Part shown: one piece after another, positions 1-10,687 of the stretch
Position numbering within the stretch: the stretch's first letter is position 1
How the letters are laid out: each line of letters starts with the position of its first letter
Origin: Dermatemys mawii
Lineage: Eukaryota; Chordata; Testudines; Dermatemydidae
Assembly (NCBI GenBank): GCA_007922305.1
Contig: ML677334.1
Location: forward strand, 55,850,720 to 55,914,719
DNA length: 64,000 bases
Reading direction: 5' to 3'
The notes under the pieces: generated by a model
Told to the model about the DNA's origin: nothing
Seen by the model: only the letters and a program-made list of their open reading frames with translations
Databases searched by the model: none
Made by a program: the position numbers and the translations under genes

Positions 1-193
1 AGTGGTAACAGTTAATTTAGACCTCATCATTTTGTATGTCTAGTTGGGATTACGTTTTCCAACATGCATTCCTTAGCATTTATCAACATTGAATTTCATC
101 TGTCATTTTGTTGCCCAGACACCCAGTTTTGTGGAATATCTTTGTAATTCTTCACAGTATGCTTTAGACTTAGGGTATATTGAATAATTTTGT

Positions 194-410
194 ATCATCT
201 ACAAATTTTGTCATCTCATTGTTTACCCTTTCCCCCTACCCCCAAATCACTGATGACTATGCTGAATAGTACTGGTCCCAGTACAGATCCGTGGGAGACC
301 CCATTGTTTACCTCTCTCAACTGTGAAAACTGACCATTTATTCCTACCCTTAGTTTCCTATCTTTTAACCAGTTACTGATCCATGAGAGGACCTTCTCCC
401 TTATCCCCAT
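194..410 (-). pseudogene. CR1 reverse transcriptase palm fragment
   Basis: The minus-strand frame from 410 to 216 encodes the WISNWLKDRKLRV block and the GSVLGPVLFSI block (about residues 10-50), equivalent to the conserved PQGSVLGP motif but with PQ changed to SH. A different minus frame at 205-194 encodes F-V-D-D, the FADD-type catalytic pair of the palm, so a frameshift separates the two. The catalytic aspartates survive but the reading frame does not. This is the natural continuation of the fragment at 480-866. Confidence 0.88.
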
Positions 411-479
411 GACTGCTTAGTTTGCTTAAAAACCTTTGGTGAGGGACCTTGTCAAAGGATTTTTGAGAGTCCAGATACA

Positions 480-866
480 CTATATCCATTGGACAGAAAT
501 TGGTGAGGCATGATTTTCCTTTACAAAAGCCATGTTGACTCTTCCCCAACATATTGTGTTCACGTATGTGTTTAGAATTCTGTCCTTTACTATAGTTTCA
601 ACTAGCTTGCCTGATAATGAAGTTAGACTTACCAGCCTATAATTTCCAGGATCTTCTCTGGAGCTTTTTTTAAAAAAAATGGCTTTAGCTATTCTCCAGT
701 CATCTGGTACAGAGACGGATTTAAGTGATAGCTTACATAACACAGTTAGTACCTCTGCAATTTCACCTCTGAACTCCTTCAGAACTCTTGGGTGAATACC
801 ATCTGGTCCTGGTGACTTATTACTGTTTAATTCATCAGTCTGCTGCAAAACCTCACTCACTGACAC
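480..866 (-). pseudogene. CR1 ORF2 reverse transcriptase, N-terminal blocks
   Basis: This 128-codon open stretch contains the early blocks of a CR1 reverse transcriptase. NKSPGPDGIHPRVLKE lies at about residues 16-31, and a VPDDWR block at about 53-58 is followed by the NYRLVSLTS motif at about 75-83. The last 25 residues look shifted out of frame, because the expected block with NQHGF is only readable in another frame (MAFVKE is the tail of that region). In CR1 this part forms the fingers of the polymerase. It is collinear with the fragment at 216-410 and with the endonuclease fragment upstream on the minus strand. Confidence 0.9.
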
Positions 867-1262
867 TTCAATCTCCCTTGCACCCTCTGAAGTGAAGATC
901 AGTGCAAATAATTCATTTAGCTTCTCCGCAGTGGCATGGTCTTATCTGAGTGCTCCTTCAACAGTTTGATCGTCCAGTGGTCCCACAGATTGTTTGGCAA
1001 GTTTCTTGCTTCTGATGTACTTGAAAACATTTTTGCTTTTCAACTTCTGTTTTGGCTTGACTAATTACACTTTTGCACTTGTTTTGCCAGCATTTATGTT
1101 CTTTTCTCTTTTCCTCAGTAGGAATTTTAAAGGATGTCTTTTTGTCTCTAACTACATTTTTTACTCTATTGCTTAGCCATCATGGCATTTTTGGGCCCTC
1201 TTATTTTATTTTGTTTTTACTGGGGTATACATTCAGTTTGAGCATCTATTTTGGTGTTTTTC

Positions 1263-1610
1263 TTAAAGTTTCCATGCAGCTTGAAGGCATTTTACTTTTT
1301 TGACTATTCCTTTTAATTTCTGTTTAACTAGCTTCCTCATTTTTGGGTCATTTCTCTTTTGGAAGCTAAATACTACTGTGGTGGGTTTTTTCCCCACAGC
1401 AATGTTAAATATACTTATATTATGGTCACCGTTACCAGGAGGTTCATCTATATTCACCTTTTGGACCGGATCCTGTGTGACACTTAGGACTAAATCAAGA
1501 ATTGTCTCTCCTCTTGTGGGTTCCAGGACTAGCTGCTCAAAGAAGTAGTTATTAATGGTATCTAGAAATTTTCTCTCTGCATCTGATCGTGAGGTGACGT
1601 ACCCAGTCAA
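1263..1610 (-). pseudogene. CR1 ORF2 endonuclease C-terminal fragment
   Basis: An open stretch of 115 codons matches the end of the apurinic-type endonuclease domain of CR1 ORF2. Visible landmarks are a block reading LEPTRGETILDLVLS (about residues 32-46) and, near residue 62, GDHN, which corresponds to the conserved SDH-type active-site motif, here with G for S. In an active element this domain nicks target DNA to prime reverse transcription. The fragment has no start of its own and is followed on the minus strand by a non-coding-looking gap before the reverse transcriptase. It is a relic, not a gene. Confidence 0.85.
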
Positions 1611-1830
1611 TACGGTGATAGTTGAAATCTGCCATTTTTCTTGAGTTTCCTGTTTTTGCAGTCTCTCTAGTCTGAGTATTTCACAGTCACTGTCACCACT
1701 CTGGTCAAGTGGTCAGTAGTACATTCCTGCTGCTATAATCATATTATTCAAGCATGAAATTCTATCCATAGAAATTTTATGGTAGAGTTTGATTGATTTA
1801 AAACTTTTACTATGTTTGACTCTGTCAATC

Positions 1831-4032
1831 TTCATTATAATGTATTGCTTATCATAATAAACTATTGCAGTCAGTTGATTTCTGAGTAAATTTATGTTTG
1901 CCTTTTGAATGGAATGCTTATTTAATCCTTATCTTTTCCATGGAGGTAACCCAGCTTTCTAATCAAAGAAAATAAGCTGCAGTTTCCAAATATGAACAGT
2001 TTCTTTTTCTCCCCTTTCCTAATTTAGTTATCCTCATTAATGACTCTTTCAGACTGTCATGTGCTGATACAGCTAACAAAGTAATACATTTGAAAATCTA
2101 ATGCAACTTGTAAGGCAGATAAAGCTCATGTGTACATATTTCAGGCTACTTATTATTTACTAGACTTGCAGAGCTTATCTGCTCCTCACGGCATTGTGCA
2201 TCCAGCAACACGGTTGTCCCTATGTCTTACATGAGAAAAATATATTAGCCTAATTTAGTGAAGAGAAACTTTTCATTCAGTCCCCAATGGCGACCTTTCT
2301 AAGTGAGAATCTCTCCCTCCTCTCATTGACTTCACTTTGTTCTAAAAAACTTCTAAATGTTCAGTCGTCATAGCAGCAGAATCAGCAGAAGCCAAATATT
2401 TACTGTTCTCCCTATACAAGTACACTTCATAACTCCCCATTAAAGCACAGTTGCATTGATTCACCGGAAATGCATATTAATAGCTGTCATTTGTTTAAGG
2501 AGAAGTTAAACAACAAAGCTGGTAACTACAGTGGAGCACGTAATTGGCTACTAATAAATTATCTGATTAATTTCAGCATTACAGCTGAACTCCCGGCTCC
2601 ATTACAATCAGAGTTTTGTCACTGAAGTCAGTGGGCCAGGATTTGACCCTATTTCTGTTGGTGAATTTCTCCACCTCTACATCATGACATTTTAAAAGCA
2701 ATTTGTTAATCAAAATTATTCACACATTTCTTCAGGTGGAAGAGAGAAGCCAGCCCCCAATCTGTATTTTGTGCTATAACTAGCATATTTAACAGATATA
2801 GCGGAGATTTTGAATTGTATATTCAGTTGCAACAATCAGCGTTCACGCTGCATTGGTCAGTAACATAAGTCATCTAATCATACAATAGAAATAATGACAC
2901 ATGATTTATATAACAAACACATAGCATCAACTTTGAAAACTACTTTTGAACATACCATCATCCGTTTGGCCAAGGTGGTTAGCTAATAGTGGGAGCCTTG
3001 AAGAGTTGTTTCTGTTAGGAGAAATGGATGACAGGCATCAGGTATTTTCTTTGATTGTAAATAAACAGGATTCAAAGAATGTACACAAAGTCCTGTTTCC
3101 CCAAACACAGAAGAAACAGACACCATCAGTTTTCTTGCTTATAATGTCCAAGCCTGCCTTTCCAGTCATTTGCTTGCTAAAAGAGGTCTGTCTTTCTGCT
3201 CCCTCTCAGGACCATGATCATGACTGCTTCTCTTGCTGTCTGTCTGTTTGCTTCTAACACACATAGAGCTTACAAACAAGCCCCTCGCCCCTGCATTTGC
3301 AATCAGGAAACAATCTCAGCCCACAGAGCTTTCCTTCTAATCAGACCTGGCCATGAAACCCATTGCCTTGGGCAATGGGTCTGCTGGTAAACCTAAACTT
3401 GATAAGCAATACAAGGCTTTGCTCGGAAGATTAATCTTTCTGGTCTATCATCTTTTTGTTCTCACATTTCACTGATGTAAGTTACCCTGCCTCAAAGGTA
3501 ACTCAGTATTTTTGAGACATGAATTCTCAGCCACTTACTTTACTTATTGCGGCATCATCAGTCTTCATCAGGATGCAGTAAATATCTTTGCAGAGGTCAT
3601 CCCCTTGAATTTAGCTCAGTTGTTATTTTCAGTGGTTAACAGCAACTGAACATCAGAGCCTTGACTTGTTCCAGACTTCTTTATTTTAAACGAAGGGTAA
3701 ATTCTTCATTCAGAGTCATGGAGAAGGACCACTGAAGTTACTGGTGCTCCCACACTGTCTGTTCTGACCACCAGGTGGTTTTTGTCTGAACCTTACATTC
3801 TCTGGGTGCTGTTCGGATCTCTCAGTCTCCAAAGATCCTATTTCTGATCACCAGCTAATTTCCTCTACCCTATTTCTTTGTGATCTTCAATCCATCAATA
3901 TCTCTGATTTTCCTGCTGGTCTGTTTCCCCCTTCCCTCACTGAGCAGACCTCCAAATTATTTCATTATCTTCACTTACAACTCCACTGTCGCCTGCACAT
4001 AGCCTGCTCTTGCTCCCTTTTCCTATCTCTCT
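1831..4032. other. No gene found; unique-looking AT-rich DNA
   Basis: No convincing coding region or transposon end is visible. The 103-codon frame at 2946-3257 has no family resemblance and no splice context. The part at 2450-2600 is dense in homeodomain-like and octamer-like AT-rich motifs and is discussed as a possible regulatory element. A degenerate copy of the dispersed motif built on CACTGAAGTCAGTGGG lies near 2620-2650. Confidence 0.5.
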
Positions 4033-4309
4033 GGGTACATCGGCACTGCACTTAGCACCCACATCTGGGCCGTGCCAGATGATTTGGGCCCACAGGACTT
4101 GGGATACGGGGCTTTTTAAGTGCTGTGTAGATGTTCCATCTCTCACTGCAGCCTGAGCTTTGGGGCCCTCCCATTGGACAGGTCCTAGATCCCAGGCTAC
4201 AGCCTGAGCCCAGATGTCTAGTCTGCAATTAAAACAGCCCCTTAGCCCAAGCCTGAGTCAGCTGGTAGGGGTCAGCTGCAGGTTTTTAGTTGCAGTGTGG
4301 GCATAGCTC
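4033..4309. mobile_element. Harbinger-type MITE
   Basis: The left end reads GGGTACATCGGCACTGCA, and the right end, reverse-complemented, reads AGCTATGCCCACACTGCA. They form an imperfect terminal inverted repeat of about 18 bp. About 277 bp lie between them, with no coding capacity. The end sequence resembles the GGNYTNGTCTACAC-type ends of the other Harbinger-like elements in this window. I could not fix the 3-bp target duplication. Confidence 0.6.
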
Positions 4310-5649
4310 ATGTCTCAGCTATCCCTGTGTTTATCTGGCATTCCCCTGCTTCCCCACTCCTGTTCCCACACCTCAGAAAGGCCTTGGAGGAAAACAGAAC
4401 TTCCCCCCCTTCCAAATTCATCCTCTTTCTCATATAACTCTGTCATATTCAATTAAATTAGCACTAGTACTTCCCCCCAATTCATTCTACATTAGGCATT
4501 TGTAATGTGCCCAATTCCACAGTACCATGGCATCCCAGAGTATTGGGATACCTGTTACTGACTTCTACATATAATGATCCATAAACCATTTTACCTCTTT
4601 CCAGCCTCTGTTCAAGTTCCTGTCAATTTCTTCAAAGAGAAAATTGGTGCTAACCAGACAGCACATTTCTCTTTATTTTTTCACTCTCACCCCTCTGCCG
4701 ACCTTCACAGATATTATCCAGACATGCTGGCTTCAGCCAGACTCAGACATCTCTTATTATCCTTCTTTCACTAGCCAACTTGTCCACTGAGCCCTATTTT
4801 CTCCCAAGTCTTGACTCCTCTAATTCCCTTTCACACTCCCTCTCTTTCTTGTAGTCAGTCCCAATCATTCTCTCTTACCTAGCAATTTTCCAAACATGCT
4901 TTTTTTTTTGTTCTAAAAATAAGTAGTTCTCCAAACTCTAATCTGCTTTTAGCCCATATCACACCATCCTCCTGAGATCTTCAAGGCTAACTCCATACCC
5001 ACATTTCTAGTCTCATTTTCAATGCTCCTTCCTCCTCAGCAGTCTCTCCTTGAACTTTCAGCTCTCTGAGATCACCTGGTTTACCTCCTGCATTTGGCTG
5101 CTCCTTTATGGTGAAATTCTGGCCTCACTGAAGTCAACTAGAGTGTTGCCATTTACTTCAATAGAATCACCTCTTCTTTTCCTTCTGTACTCTTCTCAAT
5201 GGCTAGCTTCCTCTATTCACACCTCTTCAAATACCATCTCTACCTGGATAATTCACACCTCTCTCCCCACTTCCAACCTGCAGTATCTCCCTCTGTTTAG
5301 ACTCATATCTTAGACTGTCTTGAGGGCATCTGTTCCTGAATGTCCCAACTTCATCTCAGACTCAACATGACAAAAAATCAGACTAATTAGAGTTCCCACT
5401 AACTCTTCATGTGACAGAGTGCTTAGAGTCCGTGGCATGACTCTGATCATGTATGCATTAACTGGTTCCCCCAGAAAAGACCTGATGGAGGAATGGAGTA
5501 TTGAATTACCTAATCCGGCTGAAGAGGGTGGGGTTGAAGAGCTAAGGTGTTAATTATCTCATTAGCTGAGAGCTGTAGTTAAAAAGCACTGAGAGGAAGC
5601 TCTGAGGGAGAATGTCAGAAATTATGATGAAACTATGCCCTCTAGGGTC
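4310..5649. other. No gene found; pyrimidine-rich then AT-rich
   Basis: The plus strand is rich in C and T over much of 4310-5320, which creates long open frames without protein-like content. A degenerate copy of the dispersed motif (CACTGAAGTCAACTAGAG, followed by TTACTTCAATAG) lies at 5127-5165. From 5400 to 5600 the sequence looks repeat-derived, but I cannot name the family. Confidence 0.4.
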
Positions 5650-6268
5650 CTGCCAAGCCCTTGAGCTACCCCTAGCCCCTCCCCTGCCTTCCCCCCTCTC
5701 TTGGAGCCTCAGTGTGCCACACTGCCAATGCTCTGGCTTGCTGCTCCTGGGCAGCACTGTGGTTGGCTCTGGAGCTCCTGCCGCTCTCAGCAGCATGATA
5801 AGGGGGTGGAGCTGCGAGCTCTGGTGAGCCACGCGACCTCCAGACATGTTGCTCTAAGCAGCATGGTAAGGGGGCCAGGGCTGGGGTGTTGGATAAGGGG
5901 CATGGAGTCCTGGGGGCGGTCAGGGGAAAGGGAATAGGTGGGGTCCGGGGGGGCGCAGTTAGGGTGGGGAAGGTCTTGGGAGGGGGCAGTCAGGGGACAA
6001 GGAGCAGGGGAGCTTAGATAGGGGGCGAGGTCCCAGGGGGTAGTTAGGGGTGGTGAGGTCTCTGGAGGTAGCGGTCAGGGGACAAGGAGCTGGGTGGGGT
6101 GGATGGGTTGGGGATTCTGAGGAGGACTGTCAGGGAGAAGGAAGTGGGAGGGGGTCAGATGAGGGTGGGGCCAGATTGTTTGGGGAGGCACAACCTTCCC
6201 TACCTGGCCCTCCATATAATTTTGCAACCCCAATGTGGCCCTCGGGCCAAAAAATTTGCTCACCCCTG
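5650..6268 (-). mobile_element. GC-rich hAT-type non-autonomous element
   Basis: The right end reads GGGCCAAAAAATTTGCTCAC followed by CCCTG. This is the inverted form of the CAGGGGTGAGCAAACTTTTT end seen at 31108, so the element is in the opposite orientation. The interior is a run of diverged GC-rich units (GGGGTNGTCAGGGGACAAGG-like) shared with 31193-31800, 45310-45620 and 58025-58530. The left end is missing or too diverged to place; homology becomes clear near 5650. All open frames here are by-products of base composition. Confidence 0.7.
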
Positions 6269-8696
6269 AGCTAAAGTGTCTTTGGTCTTGAGGCCTGGAA
6301 CATGGTTCTCTACAAAATGATCTAACTTTGCTTTTAAACCTCATGCTGAAATCCATTTCTTTTGGGAGGGCCTTGTGTGATACCCACCAAGTACTGGGTT
6401 TGTGCTTCTTGGTGACACACTCTCTCTCTTTCTCTCTGGTGTTTACCAGTGCAAAGCACATGTTCAGCACTGTGTAGATAAATAGTTAGAGTTTGTGTAT
6501 CTCATAGCTTGTGTAGACTGAGTGCATTACCCACAGCAGCAGCTCCTTGCATCCCTTCATTCCACCACACAAGCCCCTCTGTGTCTCCCTCCCGTCCCCC
6601 TCTATTTCAGGTACTCCATGCAGTTCCTCCCACCCCTCCTTTGTGCCAGGGCTCTGTATGTCCATCCTCCATATCTCTGCCACATGCCAGTGGTTCTGTG
6701 TACCATATTCATTCCTCCCTTTTCCCAACTAGGGGATCTGTGAGCCTCCCACATCCTTACAAACATCCCACACCGTCCTCATCGTCTGCATTTCCCTCAT
6801 CCATCTGTATTGCCTGACTTCCATGTCCCTGATTCTCCCTTCCCTCCACCTCAGGTCCAGGCTTTCCCCACCTCAGTTTTCCATGCTCCATCTATACTCA
6901 GGATGCCTGCTTCCATGTCCACCCACTCATCCACTTCCCCCTTGGGTCCCTGTTTTCCTCCTTACCCCCACTCCCACTTCTCCCGTCCCTTATGGATTTC
7001 TCCTTTTCTGCCACACATCCATCTCCTGCACCGTGGTTCCCTCCTGTTTCCTCCCTCCCCCAATCACCACATACTCTCCACCCTGGCTCTGGCTTCCCTC
7101 AGCATCATTGCCCTAATCTCACCAGCACTTGCTACTTCCCTCCACTATTGTGGGTCCCCATTTCCCCTCCACAGTTTACTCTACTCCCCAGGGCCTTCCC
7201 TGTAAGTCCTCACTGTAAGGCTCTCATTTCTGTTAGAGCCCAGGACACAGACAATGACACCATGCAGCAAGTTCAGCTGCTGCCTCCTGATATTCCTCTG
7301 CTGCAGCACCAGGCAGTCAAGGTCCCTAATTTCCTGTGAATCAGGCTTTTCTGGTGTTCCACTTTGCATCAAAAATCAATAGGGTTGTACCCACTGACAC
7401 CTGGAAAATTCCCAGGAATTTTGGAGTTTATTGGGTACAACATTCCAAGTTTACAAGATATACAGACAAACCGAGAAATACCATTGAGCAGAGCTTTAAA
7501 TCTCACTTTGCTTGGCTCATAATAGTAGCAAGGACAACTCAGCATTGCGTATGTTGGAAAACACTCAGTAGATATTTTTGTTATAAATAGTCTTCTCTCA
7601 CCTTCCATGGGGTTTACTTGTGTTCATAGGATTAAAAATAAATGTGAGTGATTAATTCAATACATTGTTTGGTACAAACAGAATTTCAGGGGTTTTAAAA
7701 TAGAAATGCAAATAATTTTAATTGCAAACTATTATTAAACTAAGAGAACCTGAATGAGTTTGTTTTCAACCCAACTATGAAAATCCATTAAAAAACTAAA
7801 TATAAAGTATATAACAGTAAATTCCCTTTTGAGACAAAAATTAAATATAACTAGTCTTCTACAGAATCCCCAAGGGCTGAAAGGATGAAATTAACCATTA
7901 ACAGTGACTTCTCCATGCAGTTTTGAGCTTCCCATTCTCTGAATGACAGCCAGTCGGAATACAAGAGCCAGAAATAATAAAAGGTTCTTTGCTGCATTAA
8001 CCAGCCATGCACCTGCAACAAAAAGATGTTTGCCCTCCAAAATAGATTTGGGAGTATAATTTCAATGAGGTCGTTGTGTGAATATAGCCCCTTTCATTTG
8101 GAGGCTCCCAGAGGTACAGTAACACACAGACTCCACCCTCAGTACATTCACTCACATGATGTCTTACCCAGATAAGAAATTTCTGCCCTATACTGACATG
8201 TCATTCAAAAAGCAGTACTTAAAAAATGTGCTAATACCTTCAAAAGTTAATAAGCTTGATTCAATGGTGCCTACTATCCCTCTCCCGCACCATCACCTTT
8301 ATCTCTAGTTTTCATGGGCTCTAAAATTGAATTACTTTTTGCATCATTTTCGTAGAAAGAATTTTACATCCTGTAATTCAACCAAAAATCTATACATATG
8401 AAATTGTATCCAGAGATCAAACTAATACTTGGCCTCATTCCTCTTTCTAGTATGCAAGTTTTTATTTAAAAAAATGTTCCTTACTCTTATGAATGTGGAA
8501 AAACAAAACAAAACAACCCCAAACTTACCAATTTGAACTACAGGCATGCTCTTTTGCCAAGATTGCAGACAATTTTGCTACATTTTGTATAACATGTATG
8601 AACTGCACCATAAATCTCAGGGGGGTATTAATTCTGGGGCCCAATGGCGGAGGCAATGTAAATTTCCACTATGTTAACTATTTCACTGTTTGCTTT
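6269..8696. other. No gene found; CT-rich block then AT-rich DNA
   Basis: 6500-7230 is strongly pyrimidine-biased on the plus strand, with recurring CCCTCC, CATCC and CTTCC words. The overlapping 60-131-codon frames there have serine- and proline-rich translations, as expected from C/T content alone. From 7370 to 8690 the sequence is AT-rich and unremarkable. I see no splice sites or domains supporting a gene. Confidence 0.5.
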
Positions 8697-8716
8697 GGGC
8701 ATGGTTACACTTACAG

Positions 8717-8775
8717 GATTATAGCGCTTTTGGTTATAGTGGTCCCCATATACAGCAGTAGGTATAGCACTATCG
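8717..8775. repeat. Left subterminal TATAGC-type repeats of Harbinger
   Basis: Three related words occur within 60 bp: TTATAGCGC, TTATAGTGG and TATAGCACT. The right end has six or more counterparts in both orientations. In the zebrafish Harbinger3 system the Myb-like protein binds subterminal sequences, so these are candidate binding sites. That role is inferred from position and repetition only. Confidence 0.55.
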
Positions 8776-9056
8776 CGTGTCCACACTTAGACGCGCCAGT
8801 GGCATAGCATGGCCACATTTGCGGCACTTCAAGCGGCATTAAGAGCAGCGCATTAGGGCAGGTATCCCACAGAGCATCTCTTCCCGATCTGGCGCAATGC
8901 CTTGTGGTAAGGGGGCGTCGCTTGTGGGGCATTCTGCATCCTGTTCCAACTGCCCACGATGCTTCGTTTCATATCCCAACAATTCCTGTGTTTCCGTCCA
9001 CCATCTTTCAACAGTTTCAGCAAGGCATGCTCTGTTGTCCATTTTTGTGTGCTGCA

Positions 9057-10554
9057 ATGAATCTCCAACTGCTGATGAACATGCTGACGACTGTCGCCAG
9101 CACATCTCAGCGTGCAGTGGAGTTAATCCTTGACATGCAAGGTTACAGTGATGGGTCTGAAGACGAGAACGAGGCGGTGAATGCATTTGACACGAAACTT
9201 CTTGTCTCATTAACGGATATGCTCACGGCAGTGGAATGCCGCTTCTGGGCACGGGAAACGAGCACTGACTGGTGGGATCACATCATCATGCAAGTCTGGG
9301 ACGACGATCAGTGGCTGCAAAACTTTTGCATGAGAAAAGCCACTTTCATGGGACTGTGTGCTGAACTCGTCCCCGCCCTGCGGCGCAAGGACACCAGATT
9401 GAGAGCTGCTATCCCGGTGGAGAAGCAGGTGGCTATTGCAATCTGGAAGCTGGCCAGCCCAGACAGCTACCGATCAGTGGCCAACCACTTTGGGATGGGA
9501 AAGTTGACTGTTGGAGTCGTGTTGATGCAAGTGTGCAGGGCCATTAATCGCATCCTGCTACGAAAAACTGTGACTCTTGGTAACATGCATGACATTGTGG
9601 CTGGCTTTGAAGAAATGGGTTTCCCTAACTGTGGAGGGGCGATAGATGGGACACATACACCTATTCTGTTGCCCAACCACCTAGCAGAGGAGTACATTAA
9701 CCGAAAGGGGTACTTCTCCATGGTTCTCCAGGCGCTTGCGGATCACCATGGGCATTTTACTGACATTAACGCAGGCTAGTCTGGAAAGGTGCATGACGCA
9801 TGCATCTTCCGCAACACCAGTCTGTTCAAGAAGATGCAAGCTGGGACTTTTTTCCCATACCAGAGATCCCCGTGGAGGAAGTCGAAATGCCCATCGTGAT
9901 TCTTGGTGACCCCGCTTTCCCCGTTAATACCCTGGGAAATCCATGCTCCATAGAACACATTACCTCACTGTCTAAACAAAACCTCAGTCTCTAGATATGT
10001 TCTGTAGTAGACACTCTGAATTCTGCAGTGGAAACAGATGCCCATTGTAACAATGTGGAGCCTATATTCATAAATGCAGGGGCATGTTGTTACATTAATA
10101 TTATCCCCACTTTGCAGGGAGGCATAGTGACTTGCCAAAGCCAAGAAAGGGAGTTTCTGTTAGACCTGGAATTAGAATTTAGGCATTCTGTCTCCTGAAA
10201 CCGTACACAAGGAGCCTGGACAGCAGCCAGGAAAGGTTCAACTACAGGCTTAGCTGGAGTTGAATGACTGTGGAGTGTGCTTTTGGGTGTCTCAAAGCGC
10301 GCTGGTGCTGTCTTTATGGGAAGCTAGACTTGGCTGAGGGAAGTATCTCCGCGGTTGTTTCCGCATGCTGTGCCCTACATAATCTTTGTGAGCGGAAGGG
10401 CAAAGGCTTCACTCAGGCATGGTCCTCAGAGGTTCAACACTTGGAGGCCTCATATGCACAGCCAGAGAGCAAGGCTCTTCGAGGGGCCCAGCGCGAGGCT
10501 GTAAGGATCAGGGATGCCTTGAGGGAGCATTGTGAGGCTGAAAGCCAGTTCTAA
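9057..10554 (+). pseudogene. Harbinger (HARBI1-like) DDE transposase, disrupted
   Basis: This encodes a DDE_4-type nuclease that would cut and join the Harbinger ends. The first aspartate lies in GGAIDGTH, with its codon at 9645. The second lies in KVHDACIFRN, with its codon at 9795. The glutamate lies in TVECAFG, with its codon at 10273. All three catalytic residues are encoded, but not in one frame. A TAG at 9777 replaces the expected tryptophan before SGKVHDA. The frame shifts at about 9850, after which EMPIVILGDPAFP is read in another frame at about 9885-9925. A MIR-like insertion fills roughly 9960-10200, and a TGA lies at 10261. The frame is open upstream to 8904, but ATGs at 9027 and 9057 are the only good starts; I prefer 9057. 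A helix-turn-helix-like segment (SVANHFGMGKLTV) precedes the catalytic core. AATAAA follows the last stop by about 90 bp. Confidence 0.92.
9960..10200 (+). repeat. MIR-like insertion inside the transposase
   Basis: The transposase homology stops at about 9930-9960 and resumes at about 10204 (DSSQERFNYRLS). The intervening piece contains TATTATCCCCACTTTGCAG followed by GTGACTTGCCAAAGCC, the conserved core of a MIR-type SINE. The likely explanation is a MIR-like SINE insertion or a patch of recombination. Exact ends and a target duplication were not found. Confidence 0.6.
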
Positions 10555-10641
10555 TGGGAAGTGCAGAGGGAAGGAAGGTGCAATCTTTTAATAGGAAAAG
10601 GCATTTGGTTTTCTGTAGCCATTAATAATCTATATACACTG

Positions 10642-10647
10642 AATAAA
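10642..10647 (+). terminator. Poly(A) signal for the transposase gene
   Basis: AATAAA lies about 90 bp downstream of the transposase stop at 10554. It is the only canonical plus-strand signal between the two convergent genes. Its role is inferred from position. Confidence 0.5.
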
Positions 10648-10675
10648 GAAACCCATTTATTAAAAAGACAATTCA

Positions 10676-10681
10676 TTTATT
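10676..10681 (-). terminator. Poly(A) signal for the Myb-like gene
   Basis: TTTATT on plus reads AATAAA on minus. It begins 7 bp after the stop codon of the Myb-like gene (10690-10688). A second minus-strand AATAAA lies at 10656-10661. Together with the plus-strand signal this gives a compact convergent terminator region. Confidence 0.55.
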
Positions 10682-10687
10682 CAACAG

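Larger units (their letters stand above)
1..1830 (-). mobile_element. CR1 LINE, 5'-truncated, cut by window edge
   Basis: A minus-strand CR1 non-LTR retrotransposon. Reading from about 1830 down to 1 gives the C-terminal part of an endonuclease, then reverse transcriptase blocks in the order expected for CR1 ORF2. The 3' UTR and tail lie beyond the left edge. The frame is interrupted several times, so this is a dead copy. The 5' limit near 1830 is where I stop recognising CR1-like sequence and is approximate. Confidence 0.9.

Noticed and set aside
5554..6470. Gly-rich and Pro-rich frames on both strands
   Set aside because: They lie in the GC-rich transposon module and share translations with the other copies of it.
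6509..7339. Overlapping 70-131-codon plus-strand frames, Ser/Pro/Leu-rich
   Set aside because: They are produced by the strong C/T bias, which removes stop codons. Three frames are open at once, and no splice sites or domains support a gene.
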